From: Sva-07 sp963716235
GTDB lineage: Bacteria > Actinomycetota > Acidimicrobiia > Acidimicrobiales > Ilumatobacteraceae
Length of the DNA: 64,000 nucleotides
Assembly: GCA_963716235.1 (NCBI GenBank)
Contig: CAVQTE010000002.1
Coordinates: 1 to 64,000 of the forward strand
Direction of reading: 5' to 3'
Both the position numbers and the translations under genes were made by a program. How positions within the stretch are numbered: position 1 is the stretch's first letter; each line of letters opens with the position of its first letter. The notes below the pieces were generated by a model that was not told the origin of the DNA, searched no databases, and worked only from the letters and a program-made list of their open reading frames with translations. Of this stretch, positions 34,908 to 43,861 are shown piece after piece.

Positions 34908-35350
34908 AGCCGGTGCGCCTCAGGTTGCTCGCTGCCGCAGCGGTCTCGACGTTGGTGATGTCGGCATGCGCTGACACGGTCGTGGAGGTGGACTCCGACA
35001 CGCCGTCCGAACGCACCGACGCCAACGGGTCGGTCGAGACCGCGGCGACCACGACGTTGCCGATCGTCGGCACGACGGCTGAACTGCTCACGGAGCTGGC
35101 CACCGAGATGAGCCGACTCAGCGCACAGATCGCCGACGAGGGCGACGAACAGGCAACCCTGCGCCGGATCGAGGCGATCTGGCTGGTCGCACGACCCGAT
35201 GTCGAATCCACCCGTCGTGACATCTCGGGCGGCATTCAGACCACCGTCGACATGGCCCGCAACGCCGTGGTCAGGATTCGGCCGGCCGACGCCGACAAAG
35301 CGTTCAAGATCCTCACCGACCTCGTCGACCGCTACACCGGCGACGGCTGA
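34904..35350 (+). CDS. Small lipoprotein, unknown function
   Basis: 148 residues: signal peptide with lipobox LVMSAC, an acidic/Thr-rich linker and a helical domain (about 60-145; LLTELATEMSRLSAQIADEG, then IEAIWLVARPDVESTRRDIS). No known family is recognised. The GTG overlaps the DtxR-family stop (GTGA), so the two are probably co-translated, as in actinobacterial regulator-lipoprotein pairs. It ends before a perfect palindrome shared with the convergent HelD-like gene. Confidence 0.75.
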   Translation: MKPVRLRLLAAAAVSTLVMSACADTVVEVDSDTPSERTDANGSVETAATTTLPIVGTTAELLTELATEMSRLSAQIADEGDEQATLRRIEAIWLVARPDVESTRRDISGGIQTTVDMARNAVVRIRPADADKAFKILTDLVDRYTGDG

Positions 35351-35370
35351 CGGACATGCAGTAGGGCTCC

Positions 35371-35397
35371 TGCAACAGGGGTCTGACCCCTGTTGCA
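35371..35397. terminator. Perfect palindrome, bidirectional terminator (GTC-W-GAC family)
   Basis: Two perfect 13-bp arms (35371-35383 and 35385-35397) flank a central T; core GGGGTCTGACCCC. It lies between the converging lipoprotein (stop 35350) and HelD-like (stop 35401) genes. Confidence 0.65.
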
Positions 35398-35400
35398 AGA

Positions 35401-37545
35401 TCAGCGGAGCGGTTCGGGGAGCTCGTCGGCGTGAACGATGCTCAGGCGTTGCGTGGGACGTGTGAGCGCCACGTACAACGATCGCATGCCGTGCTCGTGA
35501 TCGGCGACGATCCGGGCCGGCTCGACCACGACGACCGCATCGAGTTCGAGGCCCTTCACGACGCTCACGGGGACGAGTGTGACACCCTCATCGAGCCCGG
35601 TGCGGGTGGCCGTGCCGTGGTTGACGCCGGCCGCGGTGAGGTGTTCGGAGAGATCGTCGATCATCGAATCGGGTGCGATGACACCGAGGCTGCCGTCCGG
35701 AATGGTCGCCGTGAGCGAGCGGACCTCGTCCGCTACCGCCCGTGCCAGCTGATCTGTCGAGTCCGCACGGACGATCACCGGCTGCGCATCGCCGACACGG
35801 ACCGACACCGGCGAACGCAACGATGGTGTGGCGACCGCCATCACCTTGTTTGCGAGTTCCATGATCTGGCCGGGGATGCGGTAGCCGACCGACAACCCGA
35901 TGATCCGCGACGGCTTGCGATCGGGAAGGTGATCGAGCACGTCGTCCCAGTCGGTCGGAGCGAGCGGCCCGGTTGCCTGCGCGAGGTCCCCGACGATCGT
36001 CATGGCTCCGTTGAGGGAGCGGCGAGTGGCCATCTTGAGCTGCATCGGCGTGAGGTCCTGGACCTCGTCGATGACGATGTGACCGTACGTGCGAATCTCG
36101 TCCGCGTCGTCGATCTTGCCGTTGCGGCCGGGCTTGGGGCCGAGCACGTCGCGGGCGTCGTCGAGCAGGGCGACGTCGGCCGGAGTCCACCGTACGTCGT
36201 CGACCGATTCCGAACGAGGACGGAACAGCGCCAACGCCTCGGATTCGTCGAGCACCCCGCGAGCGGCGAGCTTGAGCAACGCCTTCGACCCGAACAGGTC
36301 GTGCAGGAGTTGGGCCGGCGTGAGCAGCGGCCACATCCGGTCGAGTGCCTCACGGATCTCCGGGGTTCCCCGGAGGGTGTCCTTCACCGACAGCGGACCG
36401 ATCTCCGGGTCGTGGAAGCTCGCCGCGAGCGCCGACCACAGCTCGTTCTCGACAAACTTGCGTCCGCTGTTGTGGCGACGGAACCGACGACGAGCAGCCT
36501 TGACGATCCGCGCCGACTCCTCGGATCGCAACCGGACGTACCCGGTGCGGAACGGGATGACAAGGTCGTCGCGGAGCGGTCGCTCACGGTCGTCGATCGC
36601 CTGATCGATGACATCGGACATCCGCACGTCACCCTTGAGACGAGCCGCAGTCGGGCTGTCGGCGCTCGCCCGCTCGTCGGGTCGTAGGAACTGCACGCCC
36701 GGAACGAGGTCGGACAACACCACCTGCTCGACGCCGGCCTCGCCGAGCGACGGCAGCACCCGCTCGATGTAGCGCAGGAACACTCGGTTCGGGCCGATCA
36801 CCAACACGCCCTGGTCCTCCAACGGAAAACGGTGGGTGTAGAGCAGGTAGGCAGCTCGGTGGAGCGCAACGACGGTCTTGCCGGTGCCGGGTCCGCCCTG
36901 GACCACGAGCACACCGTGTTGCGGCGATCGAATGATCTCGTCCTGTTCACCCTGGATCGTCGCGACGATGTCGCCGAGCGTGCCGGTGCGGCCTCGTTCG
37001 AGCGCCGCCAGCAGGGTGGAATAGCCCCGCAGCCCCTCCGGGCCGGAGGTCGACGTACCGTCGAGTCCCTCGTCGTGGCCGAGTCCGAGATGGCCGTCGC
37101 CGAACAGTTCATCCTCGACGCCGAGCAAGCGCTGCCCTTCGACGGCGAAGTGGCGTCGTCGAACAAGCCCCATCGCATTGCGTCCGGTCGCACGGTAGAA
37201 CGGCTCGGCGACCGGCGCCCGCCAGTCGACCACCACCGGCTCGCGGTCCACGTCGGCGACGGCGAGGCGGCCGATGTGGAAACTCTCGACCGCGTCGGGG
37301 GATTCCGCCGACCGATCGATCCGGCCGAACACCAGTGACGAACCACCGAGGTCGAGGTCGGCCAGACGCTTGAGCAACGCCTCGTCGAACGCATTGCGCT
37401 CGAAACGGGCCTGGAAGGTGCCACCGAGATCGGCCTCGTTGAGGTCACGTAGCCGCCAGGCGTGCTCGCGACTGACGCGCAGACACTCGTACGCGTGGTC
37501 GATGTAGGCCTGTTCGTCAGCGAGATCGGGGTGCTGCTGGGTCAT
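35401..37545 (-). CDS. HelD/UvrD-like ATPase (RNA polymerase-recycling family)
   Basis: 714 residues: an N-terminal coiled-coil arm (EQAYIDHAYECLRVSREHAW), then VVDWRAPVAEPFYRAT and HGVLVVQGGPGTGKTVVALH (Walker A), HIVIDEVQDLTPMQLKM (Walker B/motif II) and SVVKGLELDAVVVVEP near the end. This is the SF1 HelD group, which removes RNA polymerase from DNA and can give rifamycin tolerance (HelR in mycobacteria); UvrD itself lacks this N-terminal part. It is divergent from hemE across a region with tandem repeats. Confidence 0.9.
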   Translation of the reverse strand: MTQQHPDLADEQAYIDHAYECLRVSREHAWRLRDLNEADLGGTFQARFERNAFDEALLKRLADLDLGGSSLVFGRIDRSAESPDAVESFHIGRLAVADVDREPVVVDWRAPVAEPFYRATGRNAMGLVRRRHFAVEGQRLLGVEDELFGDGHLGLGHDEGLDGTSTSGPEGLRGYSTLLAALERGRTGTLGDIVATIQGEQDEIIRSPQHGVLVVQGGPGTGKTVVALHRAAYLLYTHRFPLEDQGVLVIGPNRVFLRYIERVLPSLGEAGVEQVVLSDLVPGVQFLRPDERASADSPTAARLKGDVRMSDVIDQAIDDRERPLRDDLVIPFRTGYVRLRSEESARIVKAARRRFRRHNSGRKFVENELWSALAASFHDPEIGPLSVKDTLRGTPEIREALDRMWPLLTPAQLLHDLFGSKALLKLAARGVLDESEALALFRPRSESVDDVRWTPADVALLDDARDVLGPKPGRNGKIDDADEIRTYGHIVIDEVQDLTPMQLKMATRRSLNGAMTIVGDLAQATGPLAPTDWDDVLDHLPDRKPSRIIGLSVGYRIPGQIMELANKVMAVATPSLRSPVSVRVGDAQPVIVRADSTDQLARAVADEVRSLTATIPDGSLGVIAPDSMIDDLSEHLTAAGVNHGTATRTGLDEGVTLVPVSVVKGLELDAVVVVEPARIVADHEHGMRSLYVALTRPTQRLSIVHADELPEPLR

Positions 37546-37565
37546 AACGGGTCACGAAATGCTAT

Positions 37566-37643
37566 CGGCGCAAGCTCGACACACGACCACGGCGCAAGCT
37601 CGACACACGACCACCGAGCTGCACAGGGCGTCGACACACGACC
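37566..37643. repeat. Tandem 24-bp repeat between helD-like gene and hemE
   Basis: A 24-bp unit (37566-37589) is repeated exactly at 37590-37613. Its core TCGACACACGACC recurs a third time at 37631-37643. All lie in the 135-bp divergent promoter region between the HelD-like start (37545) and hemE (37681), so a multi-copy operator is likely. They are too few and too short-spaced for CRISPR. Confidence 0.6.
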
Positions 37644-37667
37644 TCGGGGCCACGCCGGACCCGGCGG

Positions 37668-37673
37668 TAGCGT
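37668..37673 (+). promoter_or_regulatory. -10 box (leaderless) of the hemE operon
   Basis: TAGCGT ends 7 nt before the hemE ATG at 37681, just downstream of the tandem repeats. Confidence 0.45.
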
Positions 37674-37680
37674 GACGCCG

Positions 37681-38763
37681 ATGAACACGGCCATGGAGCA
37701 GTCGCCCGCAACGAGCGGCGCCGGCGCATTCCTGGCGGCCGCACACGGCGAGCGTGGGCCGCACACGCCGGTGTGGTTCATGCGGCAGGCCGGACGATCG
37801 CTTCCCGAGTACCGCGCCCTTCGTGGCGATGGCTCGATCCTCGATGCCATCAAGCAGCCCGAGTTGGCCGCCGAGATCACGATGCAGCCCGTTCGTCGCT
37901 ACGGCGTCGATGCGGCGGTGCTCTACAGCGACATCGTCGTGGCCCCCCACGCAGTCGGATTCGGCATCGACGTGGCGCCGGGTACCGGCCCGGTCGCCGA
38001 GCATCCGCTGCGTTCGAGCAACGACGCCGAGCGACTGCGTCCGCTCGAGTTCGACGACATCGACTACGTCATCGCCACCGTCGAACGCCTCGTTGCGGAG
38101 CTCGACGTTCCGCTCCTCGCATTCGCCGGGGCGCCGTTCACGGTCGCCAGCTACCTCATCGAGGGACGACCGAGCAAGGACTACCGCCACACCAAGGCCT
38201 TGATCCACACCGACGAAGTGCTCTGGCACGACGTGATGGAACGTCTCGCCGAATCGGCGATCACGTTCATCGACGCCCAGCTCTCGCACGGCGCCGCAGC
38301 ATTCCAGCTGTTCGATTCGTGGGCCGGATCGCTCAGCCGTCGTGACTACGACCGCTATGTGCTCCCCCACTCACGCCACGTGTTCCGTGAGCTCGAGCGC
38401 CGCCACCCCGGTACGCCCGGGATCCACTTCGGCATCGGCTGTGACCACCTCCTCGAATCGATGCACGAGGCAGGCCCGACGGTGATGGGCCTCGACTGGC
38501 GAACCCGGATTCGTGATGCCCGGGAGCGCCTCGGCGACCATGTCGTCGTCCAGGGCAATCTCGACCCGGCCCTCGCACTCGCCGGAGTGCAACCCGCCCT
38601 CGACGGCACCGAGCAGGTGCTCCGTGACAACGAGCTCGCCGATGGCACCCAGCATCCGGGCCACATCTTCAACCTCGGCCACGGCGTCAATCCGGAAACC
38701 GATCCGGGCGTGCTGCAGGCCGTCGTCGATCTGGTCCACGAGCGCACGAAAGTCACGCCGTGA
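37681..38763 (+). CDS. hemE: Uroporphyrinogen decarboxylase
   Basis: 360 residues. PVWFMRQAGRSLPEYR is the N-terminal HemE signature and the second signature AGAPFTVASYLIEG follows; YSDIVVAPHAVGF and GIHFGIGCDHLL fit too. It decarboxylates uroporphyrinogen III to coproporphyrinogen III. First gene of an overlapping unit with hemH and hemG (coproporphyrin-dependent route expected in actinobacteria). The ATG at 37681 is chosen for its leaderless promoter; the frame is open upstream through the repeats. Confidence 0.95.
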   Translation: MNTAMEQSPATSGAGAFLAAAHGERGPHTPVWFMRQAGRSLPEYRALRGDGSILDAIKQPELAAEITMQPVRRYGVDAAVLYSDIVVAPHAVGFGIDVAPGTGPVAEHPLRSSNDAERLRPLEFDDIDYVIATVERLVAELDVPLLAFAGAPFTVASYLIEGRPSKDYRHTKALIHTDEVLWHDVMERLAESAITFIDAQLSHGAAAFQLFDSWAGSLSRRDYDRYVLPHSRHVFRELERRHPGTPGIHFGIGCDHLLESMHEAGPTVMGLDWRTRIRDARERLGDHVVVQGNLDPALALAGVQPALDGTEQVLRDNELADGTQHPGHIFNLGHGVNPETDPGVLQAVVDLVHERTKVTP

Positions 38764-39707
38764 ACACCGCCCGACCCGACGTCGCTGTGCTCCTGATGGC
38801 CTACGGGACGCCGCGCCGCGCCGACGAAATCGAGCCGTACTACACCGACATTCGTCGTGGGCGCCCGCCAACGCCCGAGGCCCTGGCCGACCTGACCGCG
38901 CGCTACGCAGCCATCGGTGGCGTCTCCCCGCTCGCGCAGCTCACCGAGGCACAGTGCGTCGGGCTCCAGGCGGCGCTCGACGCCGCTGCGCCCGGCCGAT
39001 TCCACGTGTCGCTCGGCCTCAAGCACGCCGATCCGAAAGTCGAAGTCGCTGCGGGTCGACTCGCCGACGAGGGGTTCGACACCATCGTCGGCCTGGTGCT
39101 CGCACCTCACTACTCGTCGTACTCCGTCGGTCAGTACCTCGATCGCGCCCGCCAGGGTGTCGTCGACGTCGGTGGGTCGACGCGGGTGGTCGGCATCGAG
39201 AGTTGGGCGATCGAGCCCGCGTTCGTCTCGTTCCTGGCCGACGATCTCGCCGCCCGCGTCAGGGCGATGCGCGAACGAACCGGTGGCCGGGTGCGGGTGC
39301 TCTTCACTGCGCACTCACTGCCGGAGAGGATCATCGCCGCAGGTGATCCGTATCCGGACGAACTGCGGTCGACGGCGGAAGCGGTCGCCGCATCGGTCGG
39401 CATCGCAGAGGGTGACGACTGGCAGATCGCGTGGCAGTCCGCCGGCCGCACTCCCGAGCCGTGGATCGGCCCCGACATCCTCGCCGTCATCGACGAACTG
39501 GGCGAGAACGCCGACGTCGCCGGCGTGATCGTGTGCGCCTGCGGGTTCGTCGCCGACCACCTCGAAGTGCTCTACGACCTCGACATCGAAGCGGCCCGAC
39601 GCGCCGAGACGCGAGGCTTGGCCTTCGACCGCACGGCGTGCGTCAACGACGACCCCACGATCATGGCAGCCCTTGCGGCGCGGGTGATGGCCGCCGCCGA
39701 GGGTTGA
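38760..39707 (+). CDS. hemH: Ferrochelatase (coproporphyrin ferrochelatase type)
   Basis: 315 residues. VLLMAYGTPRRADEIEPYYT opens the ferrochelatase fold; the catalytic His is in LFTAHSLPERI and the conserved Glu in FVADHLEVLYDLD. VCACGF replaces the usual PxGF and adds two cysteines, but the further ligands of an actinobacterial [2Fe-2S] centre are not clear. It inserts Fe(II) into coproporphyrin III or protoporphyrin. GTG 38760 overlaps the hemE stop (GTGA). hemG starts 6 nt downstream. Confidence 0.93.
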   Translation: MNTARPDVAVLLMAYGTPRRADEIEPYYTDIRRGRPPTPEALADLTARYAAIGGVSPLAQLTEAQCVGLQAALDAAAPGRFHVSLGLKHADPKVEVAAGRLADEGFDTIVGLVLAPHYSSYSVGQYLDRARQGVVDVGGSTRVVGIESWAIEPAFVSFLADDLAARVRAMRERTGGRVRVLFTAHSLPERIIAAGDPYPDELRSTAEAVAASVGIAEGDDWQIAWQSAGRTPEPWIGPDILAVIDELGENADVAGVIVCACGFVADHLEVLYDLDIEAARRAETRGLAFDRTACVNDDPTIMAALAARVMAAAEG

Positions 39708-39712
39708 GCGCG

Positions 39713-41139
39713 ATGTCGCGACGTGTGGCGGTCGTTGGCGGAGGGATCAGTGGGCTCTCTGCCGCGCTCGCCGTGATCGACGCCGACACCGGTGCCGACG
39801 TCGTGGTGTTCGACGCGGCCGAGCGCGTAGGCGGTCGCATCGACACGAGCCCGTTCGCCGGTGTTGCGCACGTCGATGAAGGCGCCGACGCCTTCCTTGC
39901 CCGGGTGCCGGAGGCCGTGGCACTCGCACGGCGTGTCGGTCTCGGCGACGACCTCGTGTCACCCGAAGCTGTCGGCGCCGCGGTCTGGCACGACGGGCTG
40001 CACGCAATCCCGGACGGGCTGCTGCTCGGAGTGCCCGGACGTCTCGGCCCACTCGCGACCACCGGCCTGCTGTCGTGGAAGGGCAAGGCCCGCGCCGCAA
40101 TCGAACCATCTCCTGCCGCGCACCTCGACCGACAGCGACTCGATCGGCGAGTACGTTCGGGCCCGGTTCGGCAACGAGGTGCACGAACGTCTGGTCGACT
40201 CACTCGTCGGCAGCATCTACGCCACCGACACCGACCGATTCAGCCTGGCCGAGGTGCCGCAGCTCGCGGCCCTGGCCCAGAACAACCGCAGTCTGCTGTT
40301 GGCCGCACGGCGCCAACGCAGCGCCCAGGGCACGGCGACGGCCACCACGAGCCCGATCTTCGCAGCACCCCGCGGCGGCATGTCGGCGCTCACCGTTGCG
40401 ACGGCCGACGCGGTTCGCGCCGGGGCCGGCGCCGTCGTGACCGGCGCGACGGTTCAGGTCGTGCGCAGCGACTGCCGACGGTCGCTGGCGCCTGACCACC
40501 GACGCGGGTATCGGCGAAACGGCGGCCGGGAACGACGCGTTCGATGCCGTGATCTTCGCCACGCCCGCCCGCGTGACGGGCGCACTCCTCGCTGCGGCCG
40601 CGCCCGAGGCGTCGAGGCTGCTCGCGCAGGCGGAGACCGCCGACGTCATCATGGTGACACTCCACGTCGCCGCCGACCAGTGGCCCGAGCGCCTGCGTGC
40701 CCTGAGTGGCTACCTCGTCCCGAAGCCGGCCCAACGATGGGTCACCGCAGCATCGTTCGGGTCGCAGAAGTGGGCGCACTGGCGGCCACCCGCCGGCGGC
40801 GAGATCCTGCGGGTCTCGCTCGGTCGCGATGGCGTGGAGGTGCTCCAGCTGAGCGACGACGAGGTGCTCGACGCCGTGCTCGCCGATCTTTCGCTCCATC
40901 TCGGCGTTGCCTTCGACCCGCTCGAGGTCCGCATCACCCGGTGGCCGGGGGCATTCGCCCAGTACCGACCACACCACGCGAGTTGGGTCGATGCCATCGA
41001 GGACAACCTCCCGACCGGGGTCTTCATCACCGGTGCCGGCTTCCGCGGCATCGGGATTCCGGCATGCGTTCGATCGGGCGCGGCAATCGCCGGGCGGACG
41101 AGCACGCACCTCGCGAATCTGGAAGAATCATCGCCGTGA
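39713..41139 (+). CDS. hemG: Protoporphyrinogen/coproporphyrinogen oxidase, two frameshifts
   Basis: Joined, about 475 residues of a FAD oxidase: RRVAVVGGGISGLSAALAVI (dinucleotide fold), AERVGGRIDTSPFAG, later FAAPRGGMSALTVATADAV and the C-terminal GVFITGAGFRGIGIPACVRS with the FAD-binding end. Extra bases at about 40109 and 40470 break the frame; single-base removals restore a continuous homologous protein. In actinobacteria this HemY/CgoX-type enzyme oxidises coproporphyrinogen III to coproporphyrin III for HemH. It lies 6 bp from hemH and its stop overlaps the sortase GTG (GTGA). Confidence 0.87.
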
Positions 41140-41827
41140 CCGAGGTCGATCGTCCGTCCTTCATCCGGCGCCCGGCGGTGCCGTTGGTCGGCCGTCGTCG
41201 TCGCGCTCGTCATCGGCGTCGGGTTCTTCGCGATGGACGGCCGGACCGAGCCCAACACGGTGGCGACGTTCGATGCCGACTCCGCCACCACGACAGCCGC
41301 TCCGACCACGACCCAGCCACCCACGACCACGACCACGACCACGACCACCACCGCACGACCACCACCACGACGACCCGCCGTCGCTCCAAGCCACCAAGCC
41401 GGTCGCTCCGCCCCAGGACGCTCGGGGGCCCGAGAACAATCCGCCGCTCGGGCGGATCATGATCCCCAAGGTCGGTCTCGACGCCGAACTCGAGGAGGGA
41501 ATTCGCCTCACCACCCTCAACCGAGGGCCGGGACACTGGCCCGGATCGGCGATGCCCGGCGACATCGGCAACGTCGTGGTCGCCGGCCATCGCACGAGCC
41601 ACGGGGCGGAGTTCCGCCACCTCGACCAGCTGGTCCCCGGCGACGAGGTCATCTTCACGACAGCCGCAGGAACGAACACCTACCACGTGACCGGCACGCA
41701 GATCGTCACTCCCGACGCGTTGTGGATCACGAACCCCACCGACACACCGACGGCCACCCTGTTCGCCTGCCACCCACTCGGCTCGACGGCGAAACGGATC
41801 GTCGTGAGCCTCGCCCTCGCAACTTGA
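41136..41827 (+). CDS. Class E sortase, one or two frame breaks
   Basis: About 230 residues after repair. GTG 41136 opens MTEVDRPSFIRRPAVPL; an extra base near 41187 leads into the membrane helix (AVVVALVIGVGFFAM) and a Thr-rich stalk coded by an ACC/ACG run (about 41308-41356); a second break near 41357 leads into the sortase domain. There the catalytic His is in VVAGHRTSHGAEFRHL, Cys in TLFACHPLGST and Arg in AKRIVVS. It is shorter than the 17579 sortase, without a C-terminal membrane tail. It sits between hemG and lnt with overlaps on both sides. Confidence 0.82.
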
Positions 41828-43380
41828 GCAACCTCGACCCCGACGCCGGGTCGCTGCCCACCGAGCGGCGCTCCGTCCACGAACGACTCGCGCGTCCAGC
41901 GCTCGCACTCGGCGCCGGCACGCTCGTGGCACTGTCGATGCCACCGTGGGGGTTCTGGCCGCTGGCAATCGTCGGCGTGATGCTTTTCGAGGTGGCGCTC
42001 GGCGACGGGTTGTCCCGGCGTCGACGGATGCTGCTCGGCTTCCTCTTCGGCGCCGGTTGGATGTACGTCGGAATGGCGTGGATGGTGCAGCTGACCATGC
42101 CGGGGTATCTGGTTGCCGCTGCCGTGTTCGCCGCGTTCCACCTGTTGGCCGAGTTGGTGGCCCCCGTCGGGCCATGGCGTGTGATCGGGCGCCCTGCTGC
42201 GCACACACTGGCCGAGGCGGTGCGGTTCTCGTTCCCGTTCGGTGGCGTTCCGTTGGCGACGATGGGAATGTCGCAGGTCGGTGGCCCGCTCGTCGGTGTC
42301 GTGCGCGTCGGCGGCGTGATCCTGCTCACCTGGGTGGTGTTCCAGCTCGGTATGTCACTGGTCGACGTCGCACGCCAACGACGCGATCGACGACGTGGCA
42401 ACGGCCCCGGGGTGAGGGCGACCCCGCAGGCTGTGATCGCCCTCGGCGTGATCGCTGTCGTCGCGGTCCTCGCTGCGGTTGCTCCACGGGGGTCGGCCAC
42501 TGGCGAGACACTCCGCGTCGCGGCGGTTCAGGGTGGCGGCGAGCAAGGCACGAGCGCCTTGGAGGTTCCGCCACGGCTGGTGACCGAACGACACCTCGAG
42601 GCAACCCGATCGATCCCCGACGACGCCGACCTCGATCTCGTGCTGTGGCCCGAGAACACGATCGACGTCGATGTCTTCGAGGGCTCGGAGATCTACGACG
42701 CCATCGTCGCGGAGGCCGCGCGGCTCGACGCACCGATCGCCGTCGGCGTGACCGAGGAACCGCGGGTCAACTCCCAGATCCTCGTGGCTCCCGACGGTGA
42801 GATCCTCGGGCGGTACGTGAAGGTCCGTCGGGTGCCGTACGGCGAGTACGTGCCCCTACGCGGGATTCTCGAAGCAGTCGGTGCTCCCGTCGGACAGGTG
42901 GGTCGTGACGCCGTGCCCGGCACCGGCCCGGCGGTGCTCGATCTCCCCGACGGCACCAGGATCGGCGTGGTGATCTCGTGGGAGGTGTTCTTCGCCGGAC
43001 GAGCACGCGAGGGCGTGAAGCTCGGTGCCGAGGCGATCATCAACCCGACCAACGGTGCCAGCTACACGGGCACCATCGTGCAGACCCAGCAGGTGGCGTC
43101 GAGCCGGCTGCGAGCGATCGAGAACGGCCGCTGGGTGGTGCAGGCCGCTCCGACCGGGTTCACCGCGATCGTCGATTCCGACGGCAACGTCCTCCAACGC
43201 ACCGCCGTGAGCGAACGCAACGTGCTCTACGACACCGTCGAGTTGCGCGAGGGGCGTACCTGGTACACCGAACTCGGTGACGGCATCTTCATCGTCGCGC
43301 TCGTGGCAGTCCTGGGCGCCTCACGCTGGTTCGCCCGCCGCCGGACTTCCACCCACATCGCGCATCCCGAGTTTGTGTGA
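41824..43380 (+). CDS. lnt: Apolipoprotein N-acyltransferase-like protein (catalytic Cys replaced by Ser)
   Basis: 518 residues: about seven to eight membrane helices, a carbon-nitrogen hydrolase (nitrilase-fold) domain (about 235-480) and a last helix. In Lnt the triad is Glu-Lys-Cys. Here the Glu (LWPENTI, E277) and Lys (RYVKVRRVPYGEYVP, K333) are in place, but the Cys position reads VVISWEVFF (S385, codon TCG). Lnt N-acylates lipoproteins. The change would remove the thiol that carries the acyl group in E. coli Lnt, so activity is uncertain. TTG 41824 overlaps the sortase stop (TTGA). At least three lipoproteins are in the window. Confidence 0.88.
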   Translation: MSNLDPDAGSLPTERRSVHERLARPALALGAGTLVALSMPPWGFWPLAIVGVMLFEVALGDGLSRRRRMLLGFLFGAGWMYVGMAWMVQLTMPGYLVAAAVFAAFHLLAELVAPVGPWRVIGRPAAHTLAEAVRFSFPFGGVPLATMGMSQVGGPLVGVVRVGGVILLTWVVFQLGMSLVDVARQRRDRRRGNGPGVRATPQAVIALGVIAVVAVLAAVAPRGSATGETLRVAAVQGGGEQGTSALEVPPRLVTERHLEATRSIPDDADLDLVLWPENTIDVDVFEGSEIYDAIVAEAARLDAPIAVGVTEEPRVNSQILVAPDGEILGRYVKVRRVPYGEYVPLRGILEAVGAPVGQVGRDAVPGTGPAVLDLPDGTRIGVVISWEVFFAGRAREGVKLGAEAIINPTNGASYTGTIVQTQQVASSRLRAIENGRWVVQAAPTGFTAIVDSDGNVLQRTAVSERNVLYDTVELREGRTWYTELGDGIFIVALVAVLGASRWFARRRTSTHIAHPEFV

Positions 43381-43384
43381 GGCG

Positions 43385-43844
43385 TCAGTCGACCTCGAGC
43401 ATGAGGGTGACGGGACCGTCGTTGACGAGCTCGACGCGCATGTCGGTGCGGAAACGACCGGTCTCGACCGTGGCACCGAGCGAGCGCAGCGTGTCGACCA
43501 CACGATCGACGAGCGGTTCGGCGTACTCGGGTCGGGCGGCGGCGATCCAGCTCGGGCGGCGGCCCTTCGCCGTGTCGCCGTACAGCGTGAACTGACTGAC
43601 GACGAGTACCGATCCTGCGACGTCGGCCACCGACCGGTTCATCACGCCATTCTCGTCGTCGAAGATTCTCAGACCCCAGAGCTTTGTCAGCCAGCTTGTC
43701 GGCCACACCCACGTCGTCGGCATGTGTCGCTCCGACGAGCACGCACAGGCCGTTGCCGATCGCTCCGGCGGTCTCCCATTCGGAGTCGATGGAGGACCGG
43801 GACGTCACCTCGGCCCGGATCACACGTTGCACGAGCGCTCGCAT
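43385..43844 (-). CDS. dtd: D-aminoacyl-tRNA deacylase, one frameshift
   Basis: About 152 residues after repair. MRALVQRVIRAEVTSR begins the DTD fold; an extra A in a run (about 43684) shifts the frame between ADKLADK and LWGLRIFDDENGVMNRSVAD. The two DTD motifs are intact: VVSQFTLYGDTAKGRRPSW (SQ.T) and ELVNDGPVTLMLEV (NxGPVT). It removes D-amino acids and glycine from wrongly charged tRNA. It is convergent with lnt (4 bp between stops) and divergent from the epimerase gene (17 bp). Confidence 0.9.
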
Positions 43845-43861
43845 CCGTGCAGTATCACCCG

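Noticed and set aside
37566..37643. Possible CRISPR array
   Set aside because: Only two exact units without spacers, no cas genes.
41308..41356. ACC/ACG run as a tandem-repeat element
   Set aside because: It encodes the Thr stalk common between membrane helix and sortase domain; codon repeats explain it.
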